Of a DNA stretch of 64,000 bases, positions 12,291-22,999 are shown piece by piece. Source of the stretch: Hyposmocoma kahamanoa (lineage: Eukaryota > Arthropoda > Insecta > Lepidoptera > Cosmopterigidae). A program made the translations under genes and the position numbers. The notes under the pieces are model-generated. The model saw nothing but the letters and a program-made list of their open reading frames with translations. It was not told the origin of the DNA and searched no databases. Positions within the stretch are counted from its first letter, which is position 1, and each line of letters begins with the position of its first letter. The DNA is taken from positions 77,536 through 141,535 of the forward strand of contig NW_020653409.1 in the NCBI RefSeq assembly GCF_003589595.1, in the 5' to 3' direction.

Positions 12291-12889
12291 TTTGACTTTC
12301 CTCTTTGAACCTTGGAATTTACGCAACTTCGTACATCTTTATACTGGTTAAGAAACCTTCGGAACTATCAGAAAGGCTGCAGTCTGCGGAAGTTCTGGAC
12401 AAGAAGAACTTTATGAAATTTCCTTTATAGATATATTAAATCCTCTTATACTTGCAATTATGCAACGAAACCTAAATACGACCTGCACTATACAACCAAT
12501 TGAAGATACAATCAATACTATACAATAATAGCTTTGGTTTACACTCGAATTAGGCCTGGAATTTGTAATGAACACCTAATTTAATTATCCTGGCTTAGGA
12601 TTACAGGGATTTGAAACAAATACACGCAAAATTCATTAAATTCCATTAAAAAACCCTGAAACAGTATGAGATACCACATTATTGTAATGACATCGAATTT
12701 CCATAGTACCTATATCAATTTTTTTTAGATTCACTAATGGTTTTACTTGAAAAACAACTCTACACATATCCACCACTCCACATATATACACTACTTAGTC
12801 TAAAATATGTCTATAATCACTTCAATTTGTACCTAACCATAAATGCACCTGACGACTGTAATAAGTGACATAATTTTTTTTTATGAAAT

Positions 12890-13100
12890 CTAGTGACAGG
12901 ACAAACAAGTCGAGCTCGCGCCACCGTCGAGTCCGGGCGCTCCGAGCGGTCGCGCCTGTTGACGCGCATTCTCGTGTGTCATGTGACACATGACGGATCC
13001 AAAAACAGGCAACCACGGGCGAGCACGGGTGCGCTCGGGCGACCCTGTTCCCACGGCGCGGCCCGTGGAAAAGCGGACCGTGGGAAGCCGCCTTTAGTGC
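12890..13100. other. GC-rich, CpG-rich patch without a gene
   Basis: About 65 % GC in AT-rich surroundings. Overlapping frames on both strands have no recognisable domain. It holds the 17-bp inverted repeat GTCATGTG-A-CACATGAC (12977-12993) and several CCACGG/CCGTGG words that could pair. A decayed GC-rich transposon end is one explanation, a regulatory island another. Confidence 0.35.
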
Positions 13101-13879
13101 GTTGCGTTGCGTTGTGACGCTGCGTTGTACTACATACCTCCCTGCACAACATACTATTCCTTTCCAGTACGTCTTGTGCACGCTAGATAACAACGGCGAG
13201 TTAAGGTACTCGCCGATTTGCAAACCCTTTCACCAAGATGGCAAACATTATAGTGAATGCCTTCGATACCATAAGAAGACTACAATTGCAATATTCTCCG
13301 ATAATGTATAAATTTCCGTTCTGCTGCCGTCTATCGATCGCCATTGGAGTAATTACACACGTAGGACTAGATTTATGTGTAGCAAAGGAGCTGACCACTT
13401 AATCGGATTATTTTTACCTTTAATTAGACTTAAGAAGTTAATTTGTTCTTCTTTGCTATTGTATGGTTAATTTGTAGACAGAAACGGTCATGCGTTCAAG
13501 CGGAATCACATACGTTGAACGACGCGGTCAACTATGCGTCAAGTTTTTAATATTAATAAAGATATACACTCCCTTAAAATGCACATTTTATAAATTACAA
13601 ATTGAATATTAGTTAAATTAAACTAAAAGTGATCTACCTTAACGGCTGTATTAATTACGATACGGCTAGTCAATCAGTGGGAAAGGCCTATGTCCAAAAG
13701 TGAACTGCGATAACAAACTTCGGGACTTCGGGACTCTTCAATAAAGTGATTTATTGAATTTGTATTTAGGATATTTACATAATTTAAATACAATATGACG
13801 ACCGAAACACAATTGTGGTAAACGAACGATCGAAGTGACGTCGTCGATGAAATATGAGAGAGTGCTTCTGGAACGTTTT

Positions 13880-14290
13880 AAGCTACGGACCACGTCAGTC
13901 GTCACGTTACAACCGGCGTCGCTCGCTGCGCCCCCTCGCGGAAAGTAGAAGAATGTTGTGGAGGTTTCAGATTCAGTTTTTCTAAATAAAAGTAACTACG
14001 CTATGTAATAAACAATGCGGTGAGAGTAAAGGGGGCTTCACACGGGCTGTGACCCATTTCCGCCGTGGGAAGAGAGCCGATCGAGCTCCACCGTGTTCGC
14101 CTGTAGCGGCTTGTTTGGTTCCGCCGCGTGGCGGTAACTACAAGGGCACAGCGTAAGAGCTCGCGATAAATATCTGAATACGCGCCGCCACGCGCGTCGG
14201 TCCGAGGCCGACTGGACTCGCCCGTACAAACCGGCGCATTTGACATCACCGGTCGTGGGAACGCACCCTAAGGCTTTCATCTCTATCATT
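13880..14290. other. Second GC-rich patch without a gene
   Basis: CpG-rich stretch with GCTCGCTGCGCCCCCTCGCG and CCGCCACGCGCGTCGG words. Frames on both strands lack any family signature. Confidence 0.3.
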
Positions 14291-14606
14291 TCGTCTCTTT
14301 CATGGTATCAAGGTCTCGAAAATTTCAAGAGCCTCGTCAATCTTTTGACATTTTCGAAATTCGAGATTGAAGTTTTCAGTTTTGGGAATATCAGGACGTT
14401 TGAAGTTCTTACGTCACTAAATAAAAAAGGATTAAAAATATTCTGGTTACATGGCTCTGACTATTCCTTTTTTTTCCATCCTACTAAGCTACATGGACAT
14501 CGCAAAGGCACTGTCAAGTGGCGGTAATAAAAAAAATCAGGTACTCTCTATCTGACTCTGCATTAAATAAATAAAAATAACTTTCATACTTTTGATGTTT
14601 AAACCG

Positions 14607-14872
14607 ACTTAAAAAAAGGAGGAGAATTTTTGTTCCTTGTTTTGTGTATGTTACACGATAACTCGGCCTTTGTCAACCGATTTCAATGATTTTTTTTTTG
14701 CTGGAAACAGGGTACCTCATTAGTGATCCCAGTTGAAGAAAATATTGCACCTCTAAGGGTGGCAACCTAGGGGACGAATCAGTCTTCGCGCACTTTCCGG
14801 TAACCGATTCCAATAAAACTTGGCAAATCGATGTAATTCCAGAAACTTTTGAGGTCGGTTTTTTTTATAATG
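14607..14872 (+). repeat. Repeat C copy 1
   Basis: Repeat family defined here by a start near AACCGACTTAAAAAAAGGAG, a TGTGTATGTTACACGATAAC block, AGAAAATATTGCACCTCTAA, GGTGGCAACCTAGGGGA, TTTCCGGTAACCGATT, and an end near ACTTTTGAGGTCGGTTTTTT. At least seven copies here, on both strands. Its ends (AACCGACTT... and ...AGGTCGGTT) are roughly complementary. No coding frame. Confidence 0.8.
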
Positions 14873-14895
14873 AAGGAAGGATGCTGATCGACATA

Positions 14896-15013
14896 CAGGT
14901 ACACGAGACCTGTCTACTTATGTCCCAGGGTGACAGGCGCAGTGGCTGTGTCCCTCAGAACTTTGCGATCTAAAGCAAAGATAGCAGTGAGTGCAGTTAC
15001 AGTGCCACCTTAT
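14896..15013 (+). repeat. Repeat A fragment
   Basis: Contains CCAGGGTGACAGGCGCAGTG, the TCAGAACTTTGCGATCTAAA segment and a degraded end, immediately after a Repeat C copy. Confidence 0.65.
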
Positions 15014-15019
15014 TTTATT

Positions 15020-16245
15020 TAGCCTGATAAAAAATTGTGTAATAAACTTCTACACGTTTATTCAGAGAGACATCGTCGACCTAATAATACGTCGCGACTG
15101 CTTTGAAAAAAAAACACGCATAAAAAATATGGTTAACACGGTAAATGGTAACAATGTGATTTACTTTTTTATTTTCTGTATTACGCGATGTTAATTCAAT
15201 GACCAAAAATAGAATATTAATTACAAGGCTTTCTGCGCAGTATGCATTAGGTAGGGGTGTATACACCACCGCCCTCTTTAAAATCTCTGCATGATTGACT
15301 CGTAAAGAGAATTTTCAATATCCATTAATAACTGAACATTCTACAAAAACGAAACCATCTCTCTTATTTTGTTTTTAAGTATCAGGTGATTGATTTATAA
15401 AGCGATAAATAAAATGCCTAAATTTTAACGCGATCCGCTTCGTCGCGCTGTTTAGCGTCGCAGGAGCATGAAATATGACGTAGTCAATATTTTCCACTGA
15501 ACAATAAATACCGTAGAAGTGCTTAGTTTGTGTGGCACGTGTGTCAATAGTTCACGGAGTTCCGCAAACTTGAACTCAGTCCGCTATATTCGTTTTGTAC
15601 GTTATGGTCGTGTCCATTATCTCGCGCAAAACCTCGAAAAATGCCTTATTTCGCTCCTACTTTAGAAAATTTTGCAAAAATTTTAGTGGCACTTGTAATA
15701 TCTTATATTATCTACGGTGGTGTTTCGTATCATGATTAAGTCTTATTATACTTAATTTTAATAAATTTTCAGCTTTCTGTTTATTGTAATCATTCTTTTA
15801 TTACAAGAAATGAAAGTAAACCTTATGACGCTGCAATATGGTCGCTTCCTTTTTTGGAGAACTTAGTGAACATCTCGAATTCGTCGTCGTTCTGTTATTA
15901 ACCGCCAGATGGCAGCACATTAACTGAAATTTCTATATAAAAAATCATAACGTCGTAACTAGCTTTAAATTTTAAACTACGATCAATCATTATCTTGATT
16001 TCACAGTGTTTCAAATTGTGAATGTTTAAGTTTTGGCGACAGCGGTTCTAATAGTAATCGAGGGTTAGGTAATAATAATAATAATTAACCATTTATTTCA
16101 GATGCCTATGATCCACATTCCTAAGTTATAAAATGAATTAATCACTTTAGCATAGAAATAAAATTGACACGGAAAAAGAAAATTTAAATTAATGAAAGCT
16201 AAATCAAAATTAAGATAAAAACTATAAAATTAAAATTAGATCAAA
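15020..16245. other. No gene seen
   Basis: AT-rich; 15420-15600 contains a modestly GC-richer part. No coding or repeat structure I can support. Confidence 0.4.
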
Positions 16246-16343
16246 TAATAATTAAACATATTTTTCCTACATGCAGTCGAATCAAATGCCACATTATGGG
16301 ACAGTCAAAACGGTCGGCTATAACGCGTAGGACGTTGTTGGTG

Positions 16344-16643
16344 CTACCGCGGAGACGACTCAGCATCGAGGGGGTTTTTCTTCCTTATGACAGCACAAAA
16401 GTCATCTGTGCGAGCTTCTGCAAACATACCTGACGCGCTGCAGTGTCTCGGCAGCCCCATCAACACCCTAAACGCATTATTGTATTGCACGCGCAGGGCA
16501 TTGATCGTCTTTTGCGTGTAGCTAACCCACAGATTGCACATATAGGAAGACTGGCAATAAGCTTTATAAAGAAAAATTATCTTAGAGCACTTCCATTGTT
16601 TTTTTCTTCCGTGATATTTTCCATGGCTACTAGTACCAAACAC
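16344..16643 (-). pseudogene. RTE-type reverse transcriptase C-terminal fragment
   Basis: Minus-strand frame with LYKAYCQSSYMCNLWVSYT, INALRVQYNNAFRVLMGLPR and SASGMFAEARTDDF, the conserved C-terminal block of lepidopteran RTE-like elements. Only about 100 residues remain; no polymerase core. The element orientation is minus. Confidence 0.8.
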
Positions 16644-16979
16644 GAATGTGAGTGAGAGATATTCTGCCTTAAGCTAACTAAAATGAGGCTAAGTGACAAC
16701 ATATCGACATTCTAAGGCGCTACCTATTTTCAATACCGGATTGCGTAAATATCTTTTATCACAGTCCTAGTCTGCAACGTGTGTATTAGTAAGTATAAGT
16801 TATTAGTAAGTATAAGTTTATTTAGGTATATTTATATATACATATATCTACGTAGGTATAATATTTTTTTTTTATATTTTGTAAATTACTATGTGTCTTT
16901 ATTTAATTTTTTTATTTTGTATTTTTTTTTATTTATACAATTTTATTTTTTTATATTTTTATTTTTATATTTGTAAAAT

Positions 16980-17150
16980 TGGCACACTACGTCTCCCGCT
17001 CCGATTAGCTTTCCTCTAACTCTAAGGTTGTCTGGAAGAGATCGCTCTTAGCGAAAAAGACCGCCTTTGCCCACATTAGTTTTAAGTTGTTTATGTACTA
17101 TTCTTGTTCTTGTGTGTGAGCAATAAAGTGTTTATCTATCTATCTATCTA
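16980..17150 (+). mobile_element. RTE-like 3' end with (TATC)n tail
   Basis: GGTTGTCTGGAAGAGATCGC, TTAGCGAAAAAGACCGCC, then TGTGAGCAATAAAGTG and a (TCTA)n tail at about 17133-17151. This is a typical 3' UTR of an RTE-clade retrotransposon, 5'-truncated. It is in the opposite orientation to the RTE fragment at 16344-16643. Confidence 0.75.
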
Positions 17151-17394
17151 TTTTTTTGGGATATCATAAAAAACCATAACCTAGAATATTGAAATTGTTT
17201 AATGATGCCGCGTTTTAATAGTGGACGGCTGTATTGGTCTTTTGATCACAATTTAAAAGAAACTGTTTATGACGGAAGTTGTCAAGACGCCACGTTGGCC
17301 AGCGATGCGCAGCCATGACCATGACATGATGACAACTCACCGAATTTTGTACGTAAATCGGTGTAGTAAAAGCGCGCTTTGAGATCATAGGTTT

Positions 17395-17775
17395 GCCGTA
17401 CTGCCGTTCACATGAGCGCGCGTTTTCGACGCGGTAAGGCGTGTTATGCAATTGAAATTGAATTTGTTTCTAGAAATGTCTGCAGAAGACTTTAATACGG
17501 TTTTATTCATACACGAAGTTGAGAAACGTCCTGCAATGCGGAATATGATAAGTAAGGATTATTCGAATTTTAAGGAGAAAGGCTTGGGAAGAACTTGTTC
17601 TTATATTCTGTGACGGAGATGACTATGACGAAATGAGACAAGCATTGGGTAAGTATATATTGCTAACTTGCCCTGAAACACTGGCAACGCGAGCTCAACG
17701 CCCGAAAAACGCCCACCATTTGTACACTAGTCAAAAACCTAACGCGCGTTGAACGCTTGTCATGTGAACATACCC
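17395..17775 (+). mobile_element. Harbinger-like relic with MADF exon
   Basis: The right end TGTCATGTGAACATACCC is the complement of the GGGTATGTTCACATG-type terminus common in Harbinger elements, followed by TTA, the usual 3-bp target. The left end near 17401 (CGTTCACATGAGCGCGCG) is a degraded counterpart. The interior encodes a broken MADF-like exon. Left boundary uncertain. Confidence 0.55.
17476..17648 (+). pseudogene. MADF-domain exon relic
   Basis: Starts ATG with MSAEDFNTVLFIHEVEKRPA, then MISKDYSNFKEK; one extra G at 17581/17582 shifts the frame, after which AWEELVLIFCDGDDYDEMRQ and AL follow to a GTAAGTA donor at 17649. MADF domains (Myb/SANT-like DNA-binding) are the partner protein of Harbinger transposases as well as host regulators. 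Here it is a single exon between transposon-like ends, so a transposon partner gene is more likely than a host gene. Confidence 0.6.
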
Positions 17776-17822
17776 TTATATTTTAATGCAAGTTGATAAA
17801 TTGACTATATACCTCCCTTTTT

Positions 17823-18005
17823 TTTAACCGACTTCAAAAAAGGAGGAGGTTCCCAATTCGACCATGTTTGTCTGTGTGTGTTACGCGATCACGACTTGTT
17901 TCGATGATTCTTTCTTTGTTTAGTAAGAAGCTACATCAGTATTAATCTTATTTAAATTTGAAGAAAATATTCCACCTCTAAGGGTGGCAAACTAGGGGAT
18001 GAATC
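17823..18005 (+). repeat. Repeat C copy 2 (5' part)
   Basis: AACCGACTTCAAAAAAGGAG head through AAATATTCCACCTCTAAGGG to GGGGATGAATCC; the 3' third is missing. Confidence 0.75.
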
Positions 18006-18044
18006 CTATTGTTAACTTTTAGTTTCAATTTATTTTTCTTTTAT

Positions 18045-18340
18045 GATACCTAGTGACGGGTCGAACAAATCGTGCACCTGGCGGTAAGCGACACGTCTAT
18101 CCATAACAGTTGCAGTGCCACTCAGAGCTTTTAATAGCAAAGATCTTAAGGGCACTGGCACTGCGCCCGTCACCCTGAGACATAAATTGACAAGTCCAAT
18201 TTGCATGTAAATTTCACCAGCACCCTTACCCTTCTAAACCCGAACGCAATAATGCTAACATTACTGCTTGGCGGCAAAAATAGGCAAGGTTTGCAGTACT
18301 TCCCTGGACGAACTCTTTCACAAGGAGCTCTACTGCTTTT
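18045..18340 (-). repeat. Repeat A, full copy
   Basis: Minus-strand copy with all blocks from CAAGGAGCTCTACTGC (head complement) to GACGGGTCGAACAAATCGTG (tail complement). Confidence 0.8.
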
Positions 18341-18639
18341 TTTTTGTTACTGACAATATCTGTGCACCTTAATGTAGCCCTAAACATAGTTTAATTAAAG
18401 ACTAATCCACAAATGAACTGGTGCAAACTATTTTTCAATAATAATTCAAATGTTCCCTGTTTTAATACTAATTGTATTTTAATTTTAGTCCTATTTAATT
18501 TTTAGCTTACAGTTCATTCTTAGCTTTCATCCAATAAATAAACAATTGAATACTAACAATAATGTGGCGTAGGGAGAGGTAAACCTGGGCGTACATAATC
18601 TCGATCGGGTTGTCCTTGAAAAAGTCGGGTTTAAAGTAT

Positions 18640-18840
18640 CAAGAATAAAAAAACTGAGCTCAAAAGTTCGTGGAATTACGTCTGTTCGCCAAGGTTTATT
18701 GAAATCGGATTCATCCCCTAGTTTGCTACCCTTAGAGATGGATATTTTCTTAAAATTCAAGTGGGACGAATCATCCAAATCGGTTCATATATGCAAATAA
18801 AATACGGTCGGATTAAGAACCTGCTCCTTTCTTTGAATAA
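18640..18840 (-). repeat. Repeat C copy 3
   Basis: Inverted copy; CTCAAAAGTTCGTGGAATTA, GATTCATCCCCTAGTTTGC and a CCTGCTCCTTTCTTTG end. Confidence 0.7.
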
Positions 18841-19313
18841 ACGGGCATATACTATGAGACCAATGGGAAGGAGGTTTGTCAGGAACGTAGCAGCAATAGG
18901 AAGCCCATCGTCTCGGCCTACCCCCGGGCAGTAACAGGAGTGACAACACGAATATATTTATAATAATAATAATTATAAATTTTTTGTTAAATTAATATAT
19001 GATAATCCAACATTATTTAAAATATGATATTTTATAGGTATAGATCTATACGTATTTATATCAGGCCCTTATATTTCAGATCACTGCTTGGTTAAGTGTA
19101 TTTCAGGTTTCAAACATCATTTCAGCGCTCAAGTGGTACTTATCCAGGCTGTATTGCTGTTGGACGTTGTTGTCTTGCTTTTAGACGAAATTCAACTGTG
19201 GGGGAATTTTTTCCCCGTTCGTTAGCTGACAATCATACTCGTGATGATGACAAAGAAGCCATTTTGAAAATGCAAGAAACATACTGTGATGTAAACACTT
19301 GTCATAAATATTA

Positions 19314-20590
19314 GGGGTTAAAGTATGAAATTGCCGTTTTATTGCAATAGGTTCTTTGAATTTTCATACAATCTTCATGGTTTGAGGTTCGAATGAAACT
19401 TTTTTCAAATGGTTTCTGTGATTTTTTTTTTTAAATTTGAAAGATTTGAATATCGACTTTCAATTGTTTTTGTTATTCAATTTAGACAAGAAAGATGGAT
19501 ACTGCGAAAATTCGAGTGATTTTTGAATACGAGTTCCGACGCGGAACTAACGCGGCAGAAACAGCCCGCAATATCAATGCTGCGTTTGGAGAGGGGTCTA
19601 CTAATGAAAGCACCGTGCGATTTTGGTTTAAACGCTTTCGTGATGGAAATTTCGACTTAAAGAACGAGCCACGAGGAAGACCGCCCACACAGGTGAATAA
19701 CGATGAATTAAAAGAGATAGTGGAAGCCGATCCTAGTCAAACTACCCAGGAATTAGCGGCATGGTTTAACGTTACCTTACCCACAATATTGACTCACTTG
19801 CGTCAAATCAATAAAATAAAAAAATACGAAAAATGGGTGCCTCATGATTTGACTGATCTGCAGAAAGAAACGCGTGTTGAAACTTGTGTTGCCTTGTTGA
19901 ACCGGTACAGAAATGAAGGAATATTGGATCGAATTGTAACATGTGGTGAAAAGTGGTTTCTTTATGATAACCGGAAAAGAAAAATGCAATGGCTGACCCC
20001 AGGTCAAATGCCACAACAGTGTCCTAAAGCAAAACTTACCAATAAAAAGGTAATGGTAACTGTTTGGTGGTCTCAGCATGGTGTTATTCACTATAGTTTT
20101 CTCCGATCTGGTCAAGCAATAACGGCAGATGTCTATTGTGCCGAACTCCGAACCATGTTGACAAAACTAGCAGTAAAACAGCCCCGACTCATGAATCGAT
20201 CTTCACCATTATTGCTCCACGACAACGCGAGACCTCACACAGCACGAGAAACCATTTTGACCCTTCAGGAACTGCAGTTAGAAACCATTCGTCATCCTCC
20301 GTATTCACCAGACCTTGCTTCAACGGACTACCATTTTTTTTCGTGATTTGGACAATTATCTACGTGACAAGAAGTTTTCTTCCCAGGAGGCAGTACAAAA
20401 TGCTTTCACACAGTTTGTGCAGTCTAGATCGTCGGAGTTCTATCGCAAAGGCATTAATAACCTTCCCATTAGATGGCAGCAATGTATAGATAATAATGGC
20501 AACTATTTTGATTAAATAAATTTGTTAAAAATTTAAAAAATAAACAATTTAGATTTTCAGTACAAATCGGCAATTTCATACTTTAACCCC
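19314..20590 (+). mobile_element. mariner transposon, cecropia subfamily
   Basis: 1277 bp bounded by inverted ends: GGGGTTAAAGTATGAAATTG at the left and its complement at the right (3-4 mismatches over 30 bp), each flanked by TA (19312-19313, 20591-20592), the standard target duplication. It carries one transposase gene with a lost catalytic residue and a frameshift, so it is non-autonomous at best. Length is normal for a complete mariner. Confidence 0.93.
19495..20515 (+). pseudogene. mariner transposase, inactivated
   Basis: DD34D transposase close to the Hsmar1/SETMAR type. N-terminal helix-turn-helix (about residues 1-110: FEYEFRRGTNAAETARNIN, GRPPTQVNNDELK) then the catalytic domain. 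Asp243 (LLHDNARPH) and Asp278 (YSPDLASTDYH) are present with 34 residues between, but the first catalytic Asp is Gly151 (VTCGEKW where VTCDEKW is expected; codon GGT at 19945-19947, one base from GAT). A run of eight T at 20334-20341 has one base too many and shifts the frame; the remaining C-terminus (LDNYLRDKKF, SSEFYRKGINNL, NGNYFD) is read in another frame to TAA at 20513-20515. Confidence 0.93.
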
Positions 20591-20599
20591 TATTATTAT

Positions 20600-20990
20600 G
20601 TAAATATCGAGTTCTTAGGTTTTCGCGATTGTTATACATAGGAATGAAACTATCTATTAATAATTAATAATAGATTAAACTTAATAAAAAATTCATTCAA
20701 TAAAATAATTTGTAAAACTTAATGTAGCGTAAATTGGAATGTTTTCTTTGTAAAATTAAAAATAAGGTATTTAATTAATAACTATTGTAACTATAGTGAA
20801 AAAATGGGGTGGTTTGCATCAATATTAGACATAACTGGTTGAAGACTGTACCACCTCAGTCAACCGTGACCATGGGACCTGTAAAGGGCCCGAAACGTCG
20901 GTTTGTTTGAAAAAACAAATATACGCGATTTAAATCCGGAAAAATGGTTTCATTCCTATTATGTAAATATTTTATAGTAAAAATCGGCAC
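20600..20990 (+). repeat. Repeat D copy 1
   Basis: Holds AGTCAACCGTGACCATGGGA, GGGCCCGAAACGTCGGTTTG and AAATATACGCGATTTAAATC. About 280 bp of it (20660-20940) recurs inverted at 63735-64000, and shorter pieces at 52340-52400 and 59505-59600. No frame. Confidence 0.7.
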
Positions 20991-21805
20991 TATAATTAGA
21001 GCTCACGACTGTGGTGTGACTTGTTCCATCACCATAATCGTAATTTTGACTAATAATTAGAGAAAAGGTGATATAGTCGGATAGGAAGTTTAATCGACCG
21101 CCATTTTAAATTGAAAGGTTTGCTATTAACACTAGAGATGAGATTAACTGCTATTTTCGCATAACACGCTAAATGCAAAATTTTTATAGCGCGCTATTTA
21201 AAGTGCTAAAATTATAATTTTTAGCAGCTCAAGGTCGTGCGATAATGTAACGAATGGAAAGAAACGTGAAATAGTTGGCGTGCGCTAACTTGTTAAGTAT
21301 AGCATCTATGGTCTATCTATAGAATAGTTTACAGTTTTTTATGGTTAGTTACGACCGACTTCATTTGTTTTGTAACTAATACACAATATAGTAATTACAG
21401 GCTATAGATGATAAATCAATGAGCTTCCCTTCATACTTTAACAATTTACTATTTACAATTTGCACAAAACTTTACACTGGTTATTTACAATAAATTACAC
21501 TCATAATAATTAATAATAGCGCACACGCTCGTAGTTTTATATACAAATATTCAAACGACTTATTAATTAAACAAACGCTAAACTAACTAAATAAATCCAA
21601 GTACTTAATTATATCTTAATTTAAATCGCTTCACCAGACGAAATTTTGTTAACGTTCCACCATTAGCTCAAAATCGTATTAAAACGTAACCAAAATTATA
21701 ATTTATAACATGACTACAATTATAATACTTGCTAAGTGCTAAATATAGCATTAGCGCTTAGAATATTCAAACGTGAAATTTAACATCAATAAACCAATCA
21801 GCTAT

Positions 21806-22070
21806 TTCGCGTTTCGCACCAAACGTTAAATGCTACAAATAATATGTGACAGTATTTCACGTTATAATTGTTTCAACCAATGACAAGAGCCGCAATTTTC
21901 ACATAGAATATGGTGCCATGTATGAAATACGAGTATTAAGGGAGATAACTCAGGACGAGAAAGGATTTTGTTTGTTAGCTGCGTAAGTAAAGCACGGATA
22001 GATTGATGGTATTGAAATATTGTAAAATTATGTCGCTAGATGACATTTGGTTTAACTTTACTACAACTAC
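21806..22070 (+). repeat. Left arm of a 265-bp inverted pair
   Basis: From TCGCGTTTCGCACCA to the GACATTTGGTTTAA end; matched in inverted orientation by 27030-27290 with few differences (shared words such as GACAAGAGCCGCAATTTTC and AGCACGGATAGATTGATGGT). Outside the arms similarity stops. Confidence 0.85.
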
Positions 22071-22454
22071 TGGCTTTACAGTACGACTTTCAAGTGGTTT
22101 CTGTGTAGTTGCAGCCTACTGCTCCTCCGTAGGGAAATATCAACAGCGTAGGTGGTCGCAATGTTGTAGAATTAATTGCTCTTTTGTTCAAGAGATAATG
22201 GAGACGCTAATTAATTAATGGTACAGTAACGTACAGAAATCACTTCTTACCATATCAATATTTTTTTATTTTAAAATCATTGCTAATAATAAGTCCAAAG
22301 ACGGGAGAGACCGCTTGTTTCTTTGAAAGAACGCAGATGCTGAAATTCAAAACCAATTTCGTCTTTTTTGTTCAAGTCCCATAAATCAATTACTTTTTCG
22401 CCATTCTGCGCGAATAGTCAAATGCCCTTATACTTTCACTCAAATTGTACCTGC

Positions 22455-22979
22455 AGATGGATTATTTTTTCTTAATAGAGAATAATTCGACTTGTACTGT
22501 AAATAAACCACACACATTACATTTTCCTACATTAAGAGATAAAAAAATAAAATGTATATTTCTCCTTACAAAAAAATAATTATTTATTTTCTCCGAAACT
22601 ATCAACTTTTCAAGAAATTATACAAGAATAAAAGTTGTTAGAAATGTATCACATAAAAAATTAACTCGGTACTCATCGACCTACCAACAAAAGGTCAATG
22701 TTATTCCTATGTCCACGAATTATCAATTTATTAATCAAGGGATCAATTTTAGGAATACAGAGCTGATTTTTTTCATATGATAAATAATAACATTCCTGAC
22801 AACTTTTATTATTAAGTAATTTCTCGAAAAGCTGATTGTTTCAGAGAAAAAAAAATATTTTTTTTGTTTGGAGAAATAAACATTTTATTTTTTATCTCGA
22901 AATGTAGGAAAATGTAATGTGTGTGGTTTATTTGCAATATAGGTCCAATCATTCTCTATTAAGAAGAAATAATCCATCT
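22455..22979. repeat. Long foldback (arms about 190 bp)
   Basis: Arms 22455-22647 and 22791-22979 are imperfect complements, for example AAACCACACACATTACATTT against its complement near 22913-22932, with a spacer of about 143 bp. Transcribed, it would form a long hairpin. Confidence 0.8.
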
Positions 22980-22999
22980 ATCCATCTAGTATGTGGTCG

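Noticed and set aside
12822..13223. 133-residue minus-strand frame in a GC-rich patch
   Set aside because: Open frames exist on both strands here because stops are rare in GC-rich DNA; no domain or splice context.
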